Part shown: positions 34,570-47,051 of the stretch, piece after piece
How the letters are laid out: each line of letters starts with the position of its first letter
How positions within the stretch are numbered: the stretch's first letter is position 1
NCBI GenBank assembly: GCA_949291115.1
Contig: CASETY010000001.1
Span: 95,238 to 159,237, forward strand
DNA length: 64,000 nt
Direction of reading: 5' to 3'
From: an uncultured bacterium
GTDB lineage: Bacteria > Bacillota_I > Bacilli_A > Acholeplasmatales > Anaeroplasmataceae
The notes under the pieces: generated by a model
What the model was told of the DNA's origin: nothing
The model's database searches: none
Seen by the model: only the letters and a program-made list of their open reading frames with translations
Translations under genes and position numbers: made by a program

Positions 34570-36427
34570 GAGTAGTGTTGTTAGGCGTTTAGTTCCATAT
34601 ATTTGGCGTCATTATAAAGTTCAAATTGTTATTGTCTTATTTTGTATTTTATTATCTTGTATTGCTAACTTAGCTTCAACTTTCTTTATAAGTATTTTAA
34701 TTGATGGTTTTATTACACCTGGGACAAAAACACACATTTTAAATTATGATGAGTTTATTCCAACTTTAATCGGCTTTGGTATTTTATATTTTGCTGGTGT
34801 TTTAGCTACTTTATGTTATTCAAAATTAATGGTTGTAATTTGCCAAGGTTCTTTAAAAAATTTACGTGATGATGTATTTTCACATATGCAAACATTACCA
34901 GTTAGTTTCTTTGATTGGAATACTCATGGTAATTTAATGAGTTATTATACTAACGATGTGGAAGCTATGCGTCAAATGATTTCGATGAGTGTTCCGCAAT
35001 TAATCAGTTCAGTTTTCACAGTTATTGGTGTATTTGCCATAATGGTTTATTATTCTTGGATTTTAACTATTGTTGTATTATTAATTTTAGTAGTTATGAT
35101 TTGGATTATTAAAACGATTGGTCTAAAATCTACACGTTTCTTTATTGAAAAACAAAGAGTACTTGGTATTACTAATGGTTATATTGAAGAAATGATTGAA
35201 GGTCAAAAAGTAATTAAAGTTTTCTGCCATGAAGAAAAAGCCGTAGTTGATTTTGATAAGATTAATGATCGTTTAGAAAATGCCGATCGTAACGCTAACG
35301 TATTTGCCTCTATTTTAATGCCAATTATGAATAATATTGGTTTTGCGACTTATGCAATCTTAGCTTTAGTTGGTGGTATTTTAATTACTTTTAATATTAG
35401 TTTAAGTTTTGTGACTTTAACGCCTGGTGTTTTAGTTTCATTCATTATGTTTTCTCGTTCTTTTATTAACCCAATTGCTCAGTCTAGTCAACAAATGAAT
35501 TCAATTGCGATGGGCTTAGCAGGAACACGACGTGTTTTTGAATTATTAGACAAAGAAAGTGAAGTAGATGAAGGTTATGTTACTTTAATTCACGGAGTTA
35601 AAGAAGGCGAACACTATGTTGAATCTAATAGTAAAGATGCCGTATGGGTATGGCGTCATCCTCATCAAGATGGAACAGTTACATATACACCTTTAAAAGG
35701 TGATGTAAGATTCTATGATGTTGATTTTGCTTATCGTCCTGATAAATTAATTTTAAAGAATGTAAGTTTATATGCTAAACCTGGTCAAAAGATTGCCTTT
35801 GTGGGGGCGACAGGTGCTGGTAAAACAACAATTACTAATTTAATTAATCGTTTCTATGATATTGCCGATGGTAAGATTCGTTATGATGATATTAACATTA
35901 ATAAGATTAAAAAGGCAGACTTAAGAAGATCACTTGGTATTGTTTTACAAGATACACATTTATTTACTGGTACAATTGCTGATAATATTCGCTATGGTAA
36001 ACCAGAAGCGACAATGGATGAAGTAATTGCGGCTGCTAAGTTATCAAATGCTGATAGCTTTATTAGACATTTACCAAATGGCTATGATACATATATCACT
36101 GGTGATGGTGAAGGCTTATCACAAGGTGAAAGACAATTAATTGCGATTGCTAGAGCGGCTATTTGTAATCCACCAGTTCTTATCTTAGATGAAGCAACTT
36201 CTTCAATTGATACAAGAACTGAAAAAATTATTCAAGAAGCTATGGATAAATTAATGGCTGGTAGAACAGTATTTGTAATTGCGCACCGTTTATCAACTGT
36301 TCGTAATAGTGATGCCATTATGGTATTAGACCATGGTAAAATTATTGAACGTGGTACTCACGATGAATTAATAAATAGTAAAGGTGTATATTATCAATTA
36401 TATACTGGTGCCTTTGAACTTGAATAA
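34562..36427 (+). CDS. Heterodimeric multidrug ABC exporter, subunit 2 (catalytic ATP site)
   Basis: The partner half-transporter, 621 residues from ATG 34562 (eight bases after AAGGAGGT; ATG 34556 would leave two). It has six helices, an inserted segment between the membrane and ATPase parts (WVWRHPHQDGTVTYTPLKG) known from this exporter branch, and a complete ATPase: Walker A GATGAGKTT, Walker B LILDEATSSID with catalytic Glu and switch His in IAHRLSTV. The signature is LSQGERQ instead of LSGGQ. It overlaps subunit 1 by eight bases. Confidence 0.93.
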   Translation: MNKSSVVRRLVPYIWRHYKVQIVIVLFCILLSCIANLASTFFISILIDGFITPGTKTHILNYDEFIPTLIGFGILYFAGVLATLCYSKLMVVICQGSLKNLRDDVFSHMQTLPVSFFDWNTHGNLMSYYTNDVEAMRQMISMSVPQLISSVFTVIGVFAIMVYYSWILTIVVLLILVVMIWIIKTIGLKSTRFFIEKQRVLGITNGYIEEMIEGQKVIKVFCHEEKAVVDFDKINDRLENADRNANVFASILMPIMNNIGFATYAILALVGGILITFNISLSFVTLTPGVLVSFIMFSRSFINPIAQSSQQMNSIAMGLAGTRRVFELLDKESEVDEGYVTLIHGVKEGEHYVESNSKDAVWVWRHPHQDGTVTYTPLKGDVRFYDVDFAYRPDKLILKNVSLYAKPGQKIAFVGATGAGKTTITNLINRFYDIADGKIRYDDININKIKKADLRRSLGIVLQDTHLFTGTIADNIRYGKPEATMDEVIAAAKLSNADSFIRHLPNGYDTYITGDGEGLSQGERQLIAIARAAICNPPVLILDEATSSIDTRTEKIIQEAMDKLMAGRTVFVIAHRLSTVRNSDAIMVLDHGKIIERGTHDELINSKGVYYQLYTGAFELE

Positions 36428-36430
36428 GCT

Positions 36431-36464
36431 AAAAGAGTCTAGATTAATTTCTAGACTTTCTTTT
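36431..36464 (+). terminator. Terminator of the marR-ABC operon
   Basis: AGTCTAGA (36436-36443) pairs with TCTAGACT (36450-36457), extended by A-T and G-T pairs, and is followed by TTCTTTT. Confidence 0.8.
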
Positions 36465-36483
36465 AACTTTTAGAGAATGCTAA

Positions 36484-36512
36484 TTGAAATAATATGATTT
36501 ATAGAGTAAAAT
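36484..36512 (+). promoter_or_regulatory. Promoter of ftsZ
   Basis: TTGAAA (36484-36489) and TAAAAT (36507-36512) are separated by 17 bases, 32 bases before the start codon. Confidence 0.6.
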
Positions 36513-36544
36513 ATTAAATACGATGTAAGTGGAGGGAGTATAAC

Positions 36545-37699
36545 ATGATCTTTGACGATATCGATATAAATATTAGTACAAAGCCCAATATTAAAGTAAT
36601 TGGTGTTGGTGGTGGTGGCGGTAATGCCGTTGACCGAATGATTGAAAATGATGTTAGAGGGGTAGAATTTATTGCTGCTAACACTGATGCCCAAGATTTA
36701 AGGGAATCTAAAGCTGACATTCGTTTATTACTAGGTCGTGACACTACTCGTGGTTTAGGTGCTGGTGCACGTCCAGAAGTTGGTAAAAAGGCAGCTTTAG
36801 AAAGTATAGATGATATTAAAGAGGTAATTGATGGTGCCCAAATGGTTTTCATTGCTTGTGGTATGGGTGGTGGAACTGGTACAGGGGCTGCGCCAGTAAT
36901 TGCAAAAGCTTGTAAAGAAATGGGCTGTTTAACAGTTGGTATTGTAACTAAGCCATTCTTATTTGAAGGTCCAGAAAGAATGCAAAGAGCAATCGAAGGT
37001 TTACAAGAAATTAAGCCTTTCGTTGATACTTTAATTGTTATTCCTAATGAACGTTTACGTTCAATTGTTGATGTTTCAACTTCATTATTAGAAGCTTTTA
37101 GAGAAGCAGATAATGTATTAAGACAAGGTGTTCAAGGTATTGCCGATTTAATTTCTGTTCCTGGTTTGATTAATGTCGATTTTGCGGATGTTAGAACCGT
37201 TATGAAAGATAAAGGTACAGCCTTAATGGGTATTGGTACAGCTACTGGCCCTAATAGAGCTGTTGAAGCAGCTAGAAGAGCTATCCATTCTAATTTATTA
37301 GAAGTTTCAATTGATGGGGCAACTAATGCGATAGTAAATATTACTGCTAGTCAAAATTTAACTTTAAATGAAACAGAAGCGGCCATTGCTGAAATTAGAA
37401 ATAACTGTGATAAAGATTTAAGCATTATTTATGGTACAGCTATTAATAATGACTTAGGTGATGAACTTATTATTACTGTTATTGCGACTGGTTATGAATT
37501 AAAAGCTAAAGAAAGTGGTATTGAAGATATCGCTACCGAAATATTTAAAAATATTAGCCAAGAAAATATTTCCTTAAATAAGATGGTTGATGAAGAAGAG
37601 GAAGAAGAAACACCACTTTTCTTAAAAACTGATAAAAAAGCTAAAGCAAAAGAAGAAAAAGAAAAGAAATCTCTTCCTTCTTGGTTAAGAAGAAAGTAA
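36545..37699 (+). CDS. ftsZ: Cell division protein FtsZ
   Basis: The 384-residue tubulin homologue forms the division ring. It has [16 protein letters not shown] near residue 18, the GTP-binding [15 protein letters not shown] near 105, the NVDFADV T7-type segment and a charged linker (about 335-375) ending in the C-terminal peptide SLPSWLRRK that normally binds membrane tethers such as FtsA or SepF. It stands alone, without ftsA or other division genes next to it. The ribosome site is GGAGGG. Confidence 0.97.
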   Translation: MIFDDIDINISTKPNIKVIGVGGGGGNAVDRMIENDVRGVEFIAANTDAQDLRESKADIRLLLGRDTTRGLGAGARPEVGKKAALESIDDIKEVIDGAQMVFIACGMGGGTGTGAAPVIAKACKEMGCLTVGIVTKPFLFEGPERMQRAIEGLQEIKPFVDTLIVIPNERLRSIVDVSTSLLEAFREADNVLRQGVQGIADLISVPGLINVDFADVRTVMKDKGTALMGIGTATGPNRAVEAARRAIHSNLLEVSIDGATNAIVNITASQNLTLNETEAAIAEIRNNCDKDLSIIYGTAINNDLGDELIITVIATGYELKAKESGIEDIATEIFKNISQENISLNKMVDEEEEEETPLFLKTDKKAKAKEEKEKKSLPSWLRRK

Positions 37700-37704
37700 T
37701 AAAA

Positions 37705-37745
37705 AAACACTATTTAGAACTATGAATCTAAATAGTGTTTTTATT
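37705..37745. terminator. Bidirectional terminator between ftsZ and the coiled-coil gene
   Basis: AAACACTATTTAGA (37705-37718) and TCTAAATAGTGTTT (37727-37740) form a perfect 14-bp stem with an eight-base loop and A/T tracts on both sides. Confidence 0.92.
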
Positions 37746-40700
37746 CGTTTTGACCACGTTTTATTTTTTTAATGTTAAAGGAATGCTTTATTTTTTCTTC
37801 TAATAATTGATGCATATTATTTTCTATATTAGTAGTTTTATCTTTTTCATACTTAGCTTTTGAAGTATCTAATTCTTGTTTAAGAGTTATCTTTTTTTGA
37901 TTAAAGAATTTTTTATCTTCTTTAATTTTATTATTATATTCTGAAATATTTTTCTTAGAGATTATTGGTAAATTAGCTAAATCAAGTTTGGTACGATTTT
38001 TAAATAAAGCACTTTCTTTAGCTAATTTATTTAAATTAACTTTATTTAAACGCTTATATATTTTTTCTAATTTATAGTAGTGTTTAAGTAGATAATAACT
38101 ATCAATTTTTTGTTTCTTTTCTAAATAGATAATATTATTATTTAAGGCATCAATATTTTGGTAGAATAGCTTTGTTTTCGTAGCGTATTCGTGTTTTAAA
38201 TTATGATATTTTAAGGCGTAATCTTTTTCTAAATAATTAATATTATATAAATATAATTCATTTTGTTTATTAATTTGTTTAGTATTTATTTTGAGTTTAT
38301 TACTTTCTTTATTTTTATTTTTTTGATATTCTTTTTCTAATTTTTTAAGTCTTTTTGCCTTTTCACTAGTGTTAGTTTTAATGAGCTTTTTATATGAATT
38401 GTTAAAACGATTTTTGGCAAATACAAAGGATTTTTCAGTTTCATATTTAAACTGATTAAAGATAGTGGTTAAGTATTTTAAGATATTATTATTGACATTT
38501 GTAATTTTAGAAATAGTTTGTTCTAAATTTATTATATAATCATATTTTTCATTAGCTTTAGGATTTAAAATTAGAATAGAATTAATCTTATTTAAGTAAT
38601 CCTTTTTTTCTGCTAAGGCTTTATCTAATAATTGATAATATGAACGATATTGTCTACGTTTTTGTCTATCAATCTTATTTAATTCTTTATCATGGTTAGT
38701 AGTTAAAAGAACTAGTTTTTTTCTAAATTTTTCTCTTAATTTTTGAAGAGCGGTTTTCTTTTTGTTAATCTTTTTAATAAGTTTTAAATTATATTTAATC
38801 TTATTATTAGCTTCAACATCATAATTAAAGGTTAATTTTTGTAAAGTTGTAGTTTTAGAAGGTACCTTATTCTTTAGTTTTTCAATTTCTTTTATACAAT
38901 CTTCTTTAGTTAAATCATATTTTTTCATAGTATCATTGATACTATTTAAATTATTATTTATCTTAGTTGTTTTTTCATCGTATGTTTCATTTATTTTATC
39001 AAGCATAGGTTTATATTTAAAACGACTTATGTTTTCTAGTCGGTTATCAATATAACTTGCTTCTGAATCGAAGAATAGATCAGTAAAGTTACTAATGTTT
39101 TCATTTATTATTTTTAAAAGTTCTAGAATTAAATTTAAATAATTAGAATCATAACTTAAAATTTTTGATTTTAAGTTTGTAAAAGTATTTTTATATAAAT
39201 TCATAAATTTAGTAACTATTGAAAAGAAAGTAGTAGCTTCTTTAGTAATCATTAAAGAGTCATATCTAAATTCTTTTCTTTCTGAATTTAAAGAAGTTAA
39301 AGATATATTTTTATTAACAATATAATTATTTTGTTTAGTTAAATGATCAAAAGTTATTTTATTAATGTCGATTTGTTTACGATATTCACTAGCATTAAAA
39401 TTAAAATTATAATTATATTTATCTAAATGTAATTTAAAGTTAGTGTTTAAGTTGTTATTTTTTTCATTAACTATCGCTTTTTGATTATTAGTTTTAGTTT
39501 CAATTATTTTTAAATTGTATTCTTTTAAATATTTATTATATAGGTCTAAAAATTTATTTTTATCTAAAATTAAATTGGCCTTAACTTTATTTAGTTTCAT
39601 TTTATTTTGATAATTATCATAATCTAAAGCTGCTTTAGCTTCATGAATTTTATTAATCATTTCTAATTTATTAATTAAGATCTTTTTTTGTTTTTGTAAT
39701 TCATCAATCTTAATTTCATATTTAATGGTTAATTCTGATTTTTCTTGTTGTAACTTTTCTTGTTTAATAAAGGTTTCATTACGAGCAGTATTAGCTTTTA
39801 ATGTATAATTATCATTAATTATTTTATTAGCGTAAATAAATTGTCTTTGTAGATATGTTTGTAAAATATCTAGGTTGTTTTTTTGAGTTTTTAATTCAGT
39901 TTGTAAGATTTTAATTTCATAGTTTTTGTTTATTTCTGAAAGGTTTTTTTGATTACGAAGACGTTTTAAGTTAGTTTCATAACTTTTTTTAAAGTCATTT
40001 ACTTGGCTTTTAAAATTATATTCTAAGGATTTAAGTTGGTCTTTATAACTTTTAACTTTTAAATTATATAGTTTTTTATTAGCTTTTTTAAGGCCAACAG
40101 ATTCTTCTAAATGATTAGTGTTTTTAAGTAAGTAATTATTAAATTCATTTAAAGTATGATAATAAATGTAGTAGTGTTCACGATAGATGTGTTCTAAGTC
40201 TAAAGAGTAGTTTTTTTGAATGTTAGTTTGTTCATCATCTAAATCTTGAAGTCTTAAAACGAAGTCATCTAAAATATTTTTTGTTTTTTTTGCGTTATTT
40301 TGTTCAAAAAAGTTTTCTTGATTATCAATATCTTGATCTTTTATTGCTTTCTTTTCTTTTTCATTTTTTAAATCATCATTTTTAATTTTAGTTAGTTCAG
40401 TTATTGTATTATTAAGCTTAACTGATTCTAAAATAATGTCTTTTTCTAGTTGTTTTTGTTTGGTAACTTTTTCAATTTCATATTTTTTAATTTCTTCGTT
40501 TATTTTTTCAATTTGTTCATTTATTTCTTTATTTTGCTGCCTATTTGTTTCATCAGTTATAAGTTTATTACGTGAATAAAGACTATGTATTTTATCTTGT
40601 TCAGCCTTAAATTCATCAATTGTTTTATTGATAAATGTTTCATAGTTAATTTTAGTTTCTTCATAAAGGCTTGTAAAATGGCCAGTATTTAAATAAGCAG

Positions 40701-41121
40701 CTTCTTCAATAAGCTTTTCATTATCTTTTATTTGGGTATATTTTTTAAGGGTGTGGTTTTTTAAAGAACTCTTAGAATTATTTAAGTTAGCCTGAAGGCC
40801 AAAAATCTTATTATTTAATTCAGTTAAAGTAGCTTTATATTTTTGATTATCGTTATTTTGTTTAGTTTTGTTATTTTTGTTAAGATTAGCAATTATTTCA
40901 TCTAATTCTAATTCGTTTATTTGTTTTGCATTTAAGTATTTGATTTTATCATTAGTTAAATCGTTAGCAGTAGAAATAAGAGTTTCTTTTAGTTGTTCGA
41001 TTTCTTTTTTTAAATTGTTTTGTTCATCTTTAGTTAAAATGAATTTATTACTATTGTTTTTTAAATAAACAATGCGATTAAGGTTTTCTAAAAAGCATAT
41101 TACTAATTCGTTGAAACTCAT
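37741..41121 (-). CDS. Giant coiled-coil protein of unknown function (1126 residues)
   Basis: I do not recognise this protein. Almost all of its 1126 residues are K, N, E, L, I, D and Q in patterns typical of long alpha-helical coiled coils, broken by short non-helical stretches (for example around 600-640 and near KNKVPSKTTTLQKLTFNYD). There is no P-loop, signal peptide, membrane helix or LPxTG anchor, so it is not an SMC ATPase but a cytoplasmic filament or scaffold. The gene is single, with a GGTGGTGAG ribosome site, and converges on ftsZ. A structural role in shape, division or motility is possible; nothing in the sequence proves it. Confidence 0.8.
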   Translation of the reverse strand: MSFNELVICFLENLNRIVYLKNNSNKFILTKDEQNNLKKEIEQLKETLISTANDLTNDKIKYLNAKQINELELDEIIANLNKNNKTKQNNDNQKYKATLTELNNKIFGLQANLNNSKSSLKNHTLKKYTQIKDNEKLIEEAAYLNTGHFTSLYEETKINYETFINKTIDEFKAEQDKIHSLYSRNKLITDETNRQQNKEINEQIEKINEEIKKYEIEKVTKQKQLEKDIILESVKLNNTITELTKIKNDDLKNEKEKKAIKDQDIDNQENFFEQNNAKKTKNILDDFVLRLQDLDDEQTNIQKNYSLDLEHIYREHYYIYYHTLNEFNNYLLKNTNHLEESVGLKKANKKLYNLKVKSYKDQLKSLEYNFKSQVNDFKKSYETNLKRLRNQKNLSEINKNYEIKILQTELKTQKNNLDILQTYLQRQFIYANKIINDNYTLKANTARNETFIKQEKLQQEKSELTIKYEIKIDELQKQKKILINKLEMINKIHEAKAALDYDNYQNKMKLNKVKANLILDKNKFLDLYNKYLKEYNLKIIETKTNNQKAIVNEKNNNLNTNFKLHLDKYNYNFNFNASEYRKQIDINKITFDHLTKQNNYIVNKNISLTSLNSERKEFRYDSLMITKEATTFFSIVTKFMNLYKNTFTNLKSKILSYDSNYLNLILELLKIINENISNFTDLFFDSEASYIDNRLENISRFKYKPMLDKINETYDEKTTKINNNLNSINDTMKKYDLTKEDCIKEIEKLKNKVPSKTTTLQKLTFNYDVEANNKIKYNLKLIKKINKKKTALQKLREKFRKKLVLLTTNHDKELNKIDRQKRRQYRSYYQLLDKALAEKKDYLNKINSILILNPKANEKYDYIINLEQTISKITNVNNNILKYLTTIFNQFKYETEKSFVFAKNRFNNSYKKLIKTNTSEKAKRLKKLEKEYQKNKNKESNKLKINTKQINKQNELYLYNINYLEKDYALKYHNLKHEYATKTKLFYQNIDALNNNIIYLEKKQKIDSYYLLKHYYKLEKIYKRLNKVNLNKLAKESALFKNRTKLDLANLPIISKKNISEYNNKIKEDKKFFNQKKITLKQELDTSKAKYEKDKTTNIENNMHQLLEEKIKHSFNIKKIKRGQNE

Positions 41122-41277
41122 TTTCTCACCACCTTTAAGTTATTATATTATTTTCTTTAATATTTTTCTACTATTTACGGCATAAATTAAAGATTTTTGC
41201 CTATATATTAAAAGAAGTTAATAATATAATTAGAAGTCTAGCATTAATTATGATATAATCTAAAGACGGTGATATGT

Positions 41278-41835
41278 ATGTATGGTTATATAACAGGTAA
41301 GGTAGTAGATATTACACCTAAGGATATTATTCTTGATAACAATAATATTGGTTATCAAATTATTGTGCCTAATCCTTATAGTTTTAAAATAAATGAATAT
41401 TTTAAAGTTTACACTTATCAACATGTTAGAGAGGATGAAATAACTCTTTATGGTTTCATGGAAAAAGAAGAAAAAGAGTTATTTTTAAAATTAATATCAG
41501 TTAGTGGAATTGGCCCTAAGAGTGCCCTTAGTATGCTTGCGACTGGTAATGTTAGAGAAATAGTAGGTGCGATTGAAGCACGAAATGATGTTTATTTGCG
41601 TAAGTTTCCTGGCATTGGTCCAAAGGCTAGTCAACAAATTATTCTTGATTTAAAGGGCAAAGTTAATTTTGGGAATAATTATATTATTACTTCTAATAAA
41701 TTAGAAGATGTTAGTGAAGCTTTAGTGGCTCTTGGTTATAAGAAAGCAGAAATTGCTAAAATTATTAGTAAACTAGATGATTCTTTAGATGAAGGGACTT
41801 TAGTAAAAATGGCCTTAAAGCTTTTAACTAAATAG
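41278..41835 (+). CDS. ruvA: Holliday junction branch migration protein RuvA
   Basis: The 185-residue protein has the RuvA layout: OB-fold start MYGYITGKVVDIT, middle helix-hairpin-helix pair (LISVSGIGPKSALSMLA, LRKFPGIGPKASQQIILDLKGK) and a C-terminal RuvB-binding domain (DVSEALVALGYKKAEIAKII). It recognises Holliday junctions. I chose ATG 41278 (after GGTGAT) over GTG 41269, which lies in the ribosome site. An extended -10, TGATATAAT, ends at 41259. Confidence 0.95.
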   Translation: MYGYITGKVVDITPKDIILDNNNIGYQIIVPNPYSFKINEYFKVYTYQHVREDEITLYGFMEKEEKELFLKLISVSGIGPKSALSMLATGNVREIVGAIEARNDVYLRKFPGIGPKASQQIILDLKGKVNFGNNYIITSNKLEDVSEALVALGYKKAEIAKIISKLDDSLDEGTLVKMALKLLTK

Positions 41836-41847
41836 GAAGGAATAATT

Positions 41848-42857
41848 ATGGAAGATAGAATTTTAGATCCTAATTTAGAAAGTATTGATAGCGAGGATAA
41901 TTTAAGTCTAAGGCCCCTTTATTTAAATGAATATATTGGTCAAGAAGCAGTTAAGGAAAGTTTAGATGTTTATATTAAGGCGGCCTTAAAAAGAAAAGAA
42001 AGTTTAGATCATACTTTATTTTATGGTCCTCCTGGTTTAGGAAAAACTACTTTAGCGCAAATTATCGCTAATGAATTAAATGTTAATCTTAAAACGATAA
42101 GTGGTCCATCAATTGAAAAAACGGGAGATTTAGCAGCCATTTTAAGTCAATTAGAAGAAGGCGATGTTTTATTTATCGATGAGATTCATCGTTTACCTCG
42201 TTTTGTTGAAGAAGTTTTATATAGTGCGATGGAAGATTATACTTTAGATATTTTAATTGGTAAGGATGAGTCTACGCGTTCGATTAAAATTGATTTACCA
42301 CCTTTTACTTTAGTAGGGGCGACTACGCGTTATGGCGATTTATCTAGTCCACTTCGTGATCGTTTTGGTGTGGTTTTACATTTAAATTATTATACAACTA
42401 GTGAACTTTTAGAAATAGTTTTAAGAACAGCGAAAGTTTATAATACTAATATTACCAAAGAAGCAGCTTTAGAATTAGCGAAAAGAAGTAGAGGTACGCC
42501 AAGAATCGCTAATCGTTTATTTAGACGTATTAGGGATTTTGCAGAAGTTTTAAATAAAGGCGATATTGACATTGAAATCACTACTTTAGCTTTAAAAAAG
42601 CTTGGTATTGATGATATCGGTTTAGATGAATTAGATTATAAATATTTAAACACTTTAATTAAAATATATCATGGTGGACCTGTAGGTGTAGAAGCTTTAG
42701 CGGCCTCTATTTCAGAAGAGGTTCAGACTTTAGAAGATGTTTATGAACCTTATTTATTAAAAGAAGGTTTTATAAAGCGTTCAAGTAGAGGAAGAGTGGC
42801 TACTGAAAAAGCTTATGAGCATCTTAAAATTAGCTTTATGAAAGGATTTTTTAAGTA

Positions 42858-42858
<1 letters not shown>
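41848..42858 (+). CDS. ruvB: Holliday junction DNA helicase RuvB
   Basis: The 336-residue AAA+ motor has Walker [13 protein letters not shown] near residue 62, Walker [10 protein letters not shown], sensor 1 [19 protein letters not shown] and the winged-helix domain ending with [20 protein letters not shown]. It drives branch migration with RuvA. It follows ruvA by 12 bases, and its stop overlaps the queA start (TAATG). Confidence 0.97.
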
Positions 42859-45029
<2,171 letters not shown>

Positions 45030-45030
<1 letters not shown>

Positions 45031-45383
45031 TGTTTTTAGCATTAGAGGTTGAAACAATTATTATAATTGTCGTATTGGTGATTGCCTTTTTGTTATTAGT
45101 TACTTTTTCTTTAATTTTCCTAATTAGTAAAAAGAAAGCTAATAAATCAAAGGTAGATGACCTTTTTATCGCTAATTTATTAGAAGCTTTAGGTAATAGA
45201 ACTAATATTAGTGATGTTAAAGTTATTCAAGGTAGATTAAATATTACTGTTAATGACTTAGAATTATGTAATTTAGAAGTTATTAAAAGTTTAGCTACAA
45301 ATGGTGTTTTTGTAACTGGTTCAACTATTAAAGTTTTAATGAGAGAAGATTCAAACTTAATTAAAGAACAGTTATTAAAATAA
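45030..45383 (+). CDS. Membrane-anchored PTS EIIB-like protein lacking the phospho-Cys
   Basis: The 117-residue protein has one N-terminal transmembrane helix (about 8-33, IIIIVVLVIAFLLLVTF) and then a small domain (about 43-117) that follows the glucose-type EIIB pattern: IANLLEALGNRTNISDVK, GRLNITVND and LATNGVFVTGSTIKVLM. In true EIIB the phosphorylated Cys stands in a CxTRLR motif; here the matching stretch is IQGRLN, so no Cys is available. It occupies the place after tgt where yajC is usual, but the sequence does not resemble YajC. It overlaps the tgt stop, and an HPr gene follows 22 bases later. A regulatory or docking role is inference. Confidence 0.7.
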
Positions 45384-45405
45384 AGAGAAAGAGAGAAGGA
45401 CTAAC

Positions 45406-45678
45406 ATGATTGAAAAAAAGTTTAGAGTTATTGCAGACCAAGGATTACATGCTAAACCAGCGACATCTTTAATTATGGCAACTGACCGCTTTGTATCTGA
45501 TATTACGTTAGTTTATGATGAGAAAAAGATTGATTTTAAATCAATTATTGGCGTTTTATCACTTGGTATTTATAAAGGTGAGGTTATTACTTTAATTTTT
45601 AATGGTACTGATGAAGAAGAAGCGTGTAATAAAATTAGTGAATTAATTAAAAAATATGAAATTTGTGAGGAAATATAA
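45406..45678 (+). CDS. ptsH: HPr-like phosphocarrier protein
   Basis: The 90-residue protein has the HPr fold with both regulatory sites: phospho-His in QGLHAKPATSLIM (His 15 region) and the Ser-46-type site in FKSIIGVLSLGIYKG. HPr passes phosphate from enzyme I to sugar EIIA and, when Ser-phosphorylated, acts with CcpA. Enzyme I is not next to it. The gene is preceded by GAGAAGGA and its stop overlaps the pepV start. As the cre-like boxes at 14902 suggest CcpA control, this protein could be its cofactor, but a second ptsH elsewhere cannot be excluded. Confidence 0.85.
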   Translation: MIEKKFRVIADQGLHAKPATSLIMATDRFVSDITLVYDEKKIDFKSIIGVLSLGIYKGEVITLIFNGTDEEEACNKISELIKKYEICEEI

Positions 45679-47051
45679 TGAATTTTAAAAAACTCGCTTA
45701 TGAAAGAAAAGAAGAATTGCTAAGTATACTAGCTAAATTAATAAGTTTTGCAAGTGTTTTAGATGAATATAAACCAAATAGTGATGCCCCTTTTGGCTTA
45801 GAAAATAAAAAAGCTTTAGAATATATTTTAGCTGAAGCTAAAAAAGATGGCTTTCAAGTTTTAAATAGTGATAATTATGCTGGTCATATTGAATATGGTG
45901 ATGGTGTAGATATTTTAGGAATTTTATGTCATTTAGATGTTGTTCCTGCCATTAAAGAAGAATGGGACAGTAATCCTTTTCAATTAAGAATTTTAGGTGA
46001 CACTTTATATGCTAGAGGTGTTTTAGATGATAAAGGGCCTTTAGTAGCTGCTTATTTAGCTTTAAAATTATTAAAAGAAAACAATATTAAGTTAAATAAG
46101 AAAGTTCGTCTTATTATGGGTTGTGATGAAGAATCAGGTAGTCGTTGTTTAAAGCATTATTTTAAGACGAATGAAATGCCAAGTATTGGCTTTTCACCAG
46201 ATGCTGAATTCCCAGTAATTTATGGCGAAAAAGCTAATGTTTCAATAGATTTAAAATTACCTTTAGATAATAATTTAATCTTAGATATTAAAGGTGGAAC
46301 TAGATTAAATGTCGTACCTTCTGAATGTATGGTTAAATTAAGTGTTAATTTAAAAGAAGAGTTCAAAACTTTCTTAAAAGAAAATAATTATGATGGTAAA
46401 GTAGTAGATGATTATACTTATATTACTTATGGTAAGGCAAGCCATGCGATGCAACCCCAAAATGGCGTTAATGCCATTTCTTTAATGTTTAAGTTTTTAG
46501 GAACATATTCATCATCAAAAGTTACTAATTATTATAATAAATATTTAGCATTTTCACCATTTGGTGATAAACTTGGTTTAAGTGTAAGTGATTTAGATAT
46601 GGGTAATTTAACGATGAATGTGGCCATGATTGAAAAAGTTGATAATTTTATTAATATTAAGATTAATTACCGCATTCCTGTTGATAACTATACTTCTAAA
46701 ATTAAAGAAGCTTTTAATAATTCCTTTAAAGATATTAAGGGGGAAGTTAATGTTCTTAGTGAATCAAAACTACATTACGTGCCAAAAGATTCAACTTTAG
46801 TAAAAACTTTATTAAAATGTTATCAAGATATTACAAATGATAATGATAATGAACCGTTTACTATTGGTGGTGGCACTTATGCTCAGTTTATTACAAATGC
46901 AGTGGCGTTTGGTCCTTTAAAACCAGGTCAAGATGATTGTTGTCACATCGCTAATGAACATATTAATATTAATGATTTATTAGATAGCATAGCTATTTAT
47001 GCTAAAGCTATTTATTTATTAGGTAATAGTGATGAGACTAAGACACATTAA
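45678..47051 (+). CDS. pepV: Dipeptidase PepV (M20 family)
   Basis: The 457-residue enzyme cleaves dipeptides using two metal ions. The ligands are visible: His and Asp in CHLDVVPA, Asp in ARGVLDDKGP, Glu pair in GCDEESGSR, Asp in SPDAEFPVIYGEK and the C-terminal His in CCHIANEH. The order and the lid domain in the middle fit PepV rather than other M20 enzymes. It overlaps ptsH by one base and trmB by 20 bases. Confidence 0.93.
   Translation: MNFKKLAYERKEELLSILAKLISFASVLDEYKPNSDAPFGLENKKALEYILAEAKKDGFQVLNSDNYAGHIEYGDGVDILGILCHLDVVPAIKEEWDSNPFQLRILGDTLYARGVLDDKGPLVAAYLALKLLKENNIKLNKKVRLIMGCDEESGSRCLKHYFKTNEMPSIGFSPDAEFPVIYGEKANVSIDLKLPLDNNLILDIKGGTRLNVVPSECMVKLSVNLKEEFKTFLKENNYDGKVVDDYTYITYGKASHAMQPQNGVNAISLMFKFLGTYSSSKVTNYYNKYLAFSPFGDKLGLSVSDLDMGNLTMNVAMIEKVDNFINIKINYRIPVDNYTSKIKEAFNNSFKDIKGEVNVLSESKLHYVPKDSTLVKTLLKCYQDITNDNDNEPFTIGGGTYAQFITNAVAFGPLKPGQDDCCHIANEHININDLLDSIAIYAKAIYLLGNSDETKTH

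Noticed and set aside
36514..36852. Minus-strand reading frame of 112 codons inside ftsZ
   Set aside because: It is a shadow of the well-conserved ftsZ frame, with a low-complexity Pro/Ser/Leu product and no ribosome site.
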